The notes under the pieces are model-generated. The model was given only the letters and a program-made list of their open reading frames with translations, did not search any database and had not been told where the DNA came from. The translations under genes were made by a program, and so were the position numbers. A stretch of DNA of 64,000 nt from Sapria himalayana. Taxonomy: Eukaryota > Streptophyta > Magnoliopsida > Malpighiales > Rafflesiaceae. Where the stretch lies: positions 1 through 64,000 of the forward strand of contig JAREIK010012212.1 of the NCBI GenBank assembly GCA_029783825.1, read 5' to 3'. Positions 61,734 to 64,000 of this stretch are shown in pieces (positions within the stretch are counted from its first letter, which is position 1; each line of letters begins with the position of its first letter).

Positions 61734-64000
61734 AAAATTATTCATTATAATTTTAATTCTTATTTTAATTATTTATCAGTTTATTTTTATATAAATATTA
61801 ATTACAAAATAAATTATTAGTTAGACAGATCTAGATTCAATTAAACCGGTATATCCTTAATAATAAAGAATAAATCTCATTTTTTTTTCATTTTAATTAT
61901 AAATATTCAAATTTAATTATTTATTTGTTTATTTTTATATAAATATTAATTACAAGGTAAATTATGAGTTACACAAATATAATTTATATAAATTATTTTT
62001 TATCAAAAAATTATAGATAAACTTTTTAAAAGAAAAAAAAATTTCAGAACCAAAAATTATTATATAATAATATATTTTGCTTTACTTCTGAATCATTCTA
62101 GGGTTTGTAATTATATTATAATTGATATCTATCTTATTAATAATAGATTATTAATTTATTTTTTATCATTATTAGAATATTTATCAATAAAATAGTTTAT
62201 ATTGAATTTATATGATATATAAATATAATGATTATTATAACTAAATATTGAATTCACTTTTGAAAAAAATTTTAAAATTAATATATTTTCTAAGGTTATA
62301 ACCTTTGAAAATATCAAAAAATAATAAAAAATAATTTTTATTTTTTTTATTTTTAAAATAAAACCTATAAACTACTAAATGCATACACAGTTAAATAAGT
62401 AAACTTTTAGACCCCTTAATGCCTAAATACAATAACCATTAAACCGATATATAATACATAATAAATAATAAATCATATTTTTATTTTTATTTATTATAAT
62501 TTTAAATATTCATTTTAATTATTTATTACGTTATTCTTGTAGAAATATTTATTACAAAATAAATTATGAGTGCGACAAATATAATTTAAATAATTTATTT
62601 TTTATGAAATAATATATATACGCATATAAAAGAAGTAAAAATTTAAAAATTTATAATTATTATATAGTAATATATTTTACTTTAATTTTGAATCAATTTG
62701 GGTTTTGTAAATATTTTTTAATTAATTTCTATCTTTTTATTAATAGTTTATTAATTTAATTTTTGATCATTATTATAATATGTATCAATAAAATTGTTTA
62801 TATTGAATTTATATGATATATAATTATTAATATTATTATAACTAAAATATTATATTTACATTAAAAAAAATTTTAAATATTCTTATATTTTCAAAGGTTA
62901 TAACCTATGAAAATGAGAAAAAATTATAATTTTTTTTTATTTTATTGTTTAAATAAAACCTATAAACCACTAAATGCCTAAAAACATAAATCGCTAAATT
63001 TTGAAATGACAAAATATCTAAATACTTAAACCATTAAACTTGTATTCATTAATAATAAATTATAAATTTCATTTTAATTTTTATTCAGTATAATTTAGAA
63101 TTTTTATTTTAAATATTTATCAGTTTATTTTTATAGAAATATTAATTACAAATTGAATTTTTAGTGAGATAGATATAATTAAAATTAAACTGGTATACCC
63201 TAGATAATAATTAATAAATCTCATTTTTTTCATTATAATTTTAAATATTCATTTTAATTATTTATTTGTTTATTTTTATATAAATATTAATTACAAAATA
63301 AATTATGATTTAGACAAATATAATTTATGTAAATTATTTTTAATCAAAAAATATAGATAAACTTTTTAAAATAAAAAAAAATTACAAAACAAAAAATTAT
63401 TATATAGTAATATATTATGGTTTGCTTATGTATCATTTAATGTTTTGTAATCATATTTTAATTGATATCTATCTTATTAATAATAGATTATTAATTTATT
63501 TTTTGATCATTATTAGAATATTAATCAATAAAATTTATTATATGAATTTATATGATATATAAAAATGATGATTATTATAACTAAATATTGTATTCACTTT
63601 TAAACAAAATTGAAAAATTATTATATTTTCAAATGTTATCACCTTAAAAAATGAGAAAAAAATAATAAAAATAAATTTTATGTTATTTCATTTTTTAAAT
63701 AAAACGTATAGATCATTAAATACTTACTTACTTAAATCAGTAAGCTCATAAATCCCGAAACCCTTAAATACATAAACCTTTTAACAACTATATACTACTT
63801 AATAAATAATAAATCTCATTTTTATTTTTATTTATTATAAATTTAAAAATTAATTTTAATTATTTATAGTTTAATTTTATAGAAAAATTAATTACTAAAT
63901 AAATTTCGAGTGAGAAAAATATTATTTAAATAATTTATTTTAATTAAAAAAAATATAATCTTATAAAAAGATTGAAAATTTTAAAAATTATAAATTATTA
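61734..64000 (+). repeat. Satellite array, block 7 (continues past window)
   Basis: Plus-strand satellite with palindromes near 62290, 62900 and 63640. Types are G-part, F, G-long and H, running off the right edge within type H (TTTCGAGTGAGA). Compared with 48421 onward, which goes straight from G-part to H, an F plus G-long pair is present here. No gene is present. Confidence 0.92.

Noticed and set aside
177..64000. CRISPR array or other bacterial repeat system
   Set aside because: The repeat unit is hundreds of bases long and contiguous, with no unique spacers. Transposon types are those of plants.
1..64000. tRNA, rRNA or other structured RNA genes
   Set aside because: No A/B-box pairs, cloverleaf arms or rRNA-like conserved stretches were seen in the non-satellite parts. 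A systematic covariance-model search was not possible.

Overview
This is plant nuclear DNA with no intact protein-coding gene. Most of the window (about 48-49 kb of 64 kb) is a very A+T-rich tandem satellite with a monomer of roughly 585 bp, some 80 copies. Its landmarks are a conserved palindrome (half-site ATTTTCAAAGGTTA followed by its complement) and, downstream of it, a block of about 75 bp of degenerate CCCTAAA-like heptamers. Plant origin is inferred from a RICESLEEPER/Ac-type hAT transposase, a probable Copia-type solo LTR and the plant-type telomere-like motif. Species cannot be told. The setting looks like pericentromeric, centromeric or knob heterochromatin (inference).

Layout: 1-176 non-satellite fragment; 177-10612 satellite (+); 10613-14214 hAT copy 1; 14215-16635 satellite (+); 16636-28445 an inverted block of satellite (-) that contains an inverted copy (22481-24947) of an unidentified 2.4-kb element, here called element X; 28446-33003 satellite (+); 33004-36708 hAT copy 2 with both ends; 36709-42067 satellite (+); 42068-42594 probable solo LTR; 42595-45963 satellite (+); 45964-48420 element X; 48421-59444 satellite (+); 59445-61733 element X; 61734-64000 satellite (+).

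Monomers fall into recognisable types that recur in similar order. I call them B, C, D, E, F, G, H, I, J, K and L by diagnostic words in the telomere-like block. They give length classes near 523, 585 and 745 bp, so this is a higher-order repeat (HOR) landscape. Long segments are duplicated: about 6.5-16.6 kb matches 28.9-39.2 kb directly, carrying the hAT element along; about 40.6-49 kb matches 54-62.3 kb at an offset near 13.4 kb, carrying element X; and 16.6-28.4 kb is an inverted relative of the element X-bearing segment.

The coding remnants are two decayed hAT transposase pseudogenes on the minus strand. Element X has a poly(A)-like tract after an AATAAA, a patch of telomere-like DNA and a diverged internal repeat, but no recognisable protein. 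The history I infer is: satellite amplification; single insertions of hAT and X; spread of both by segmental duplication and unequal exchange; at least one inversion; and a late LTR insertion in only one of two duplicated sites.
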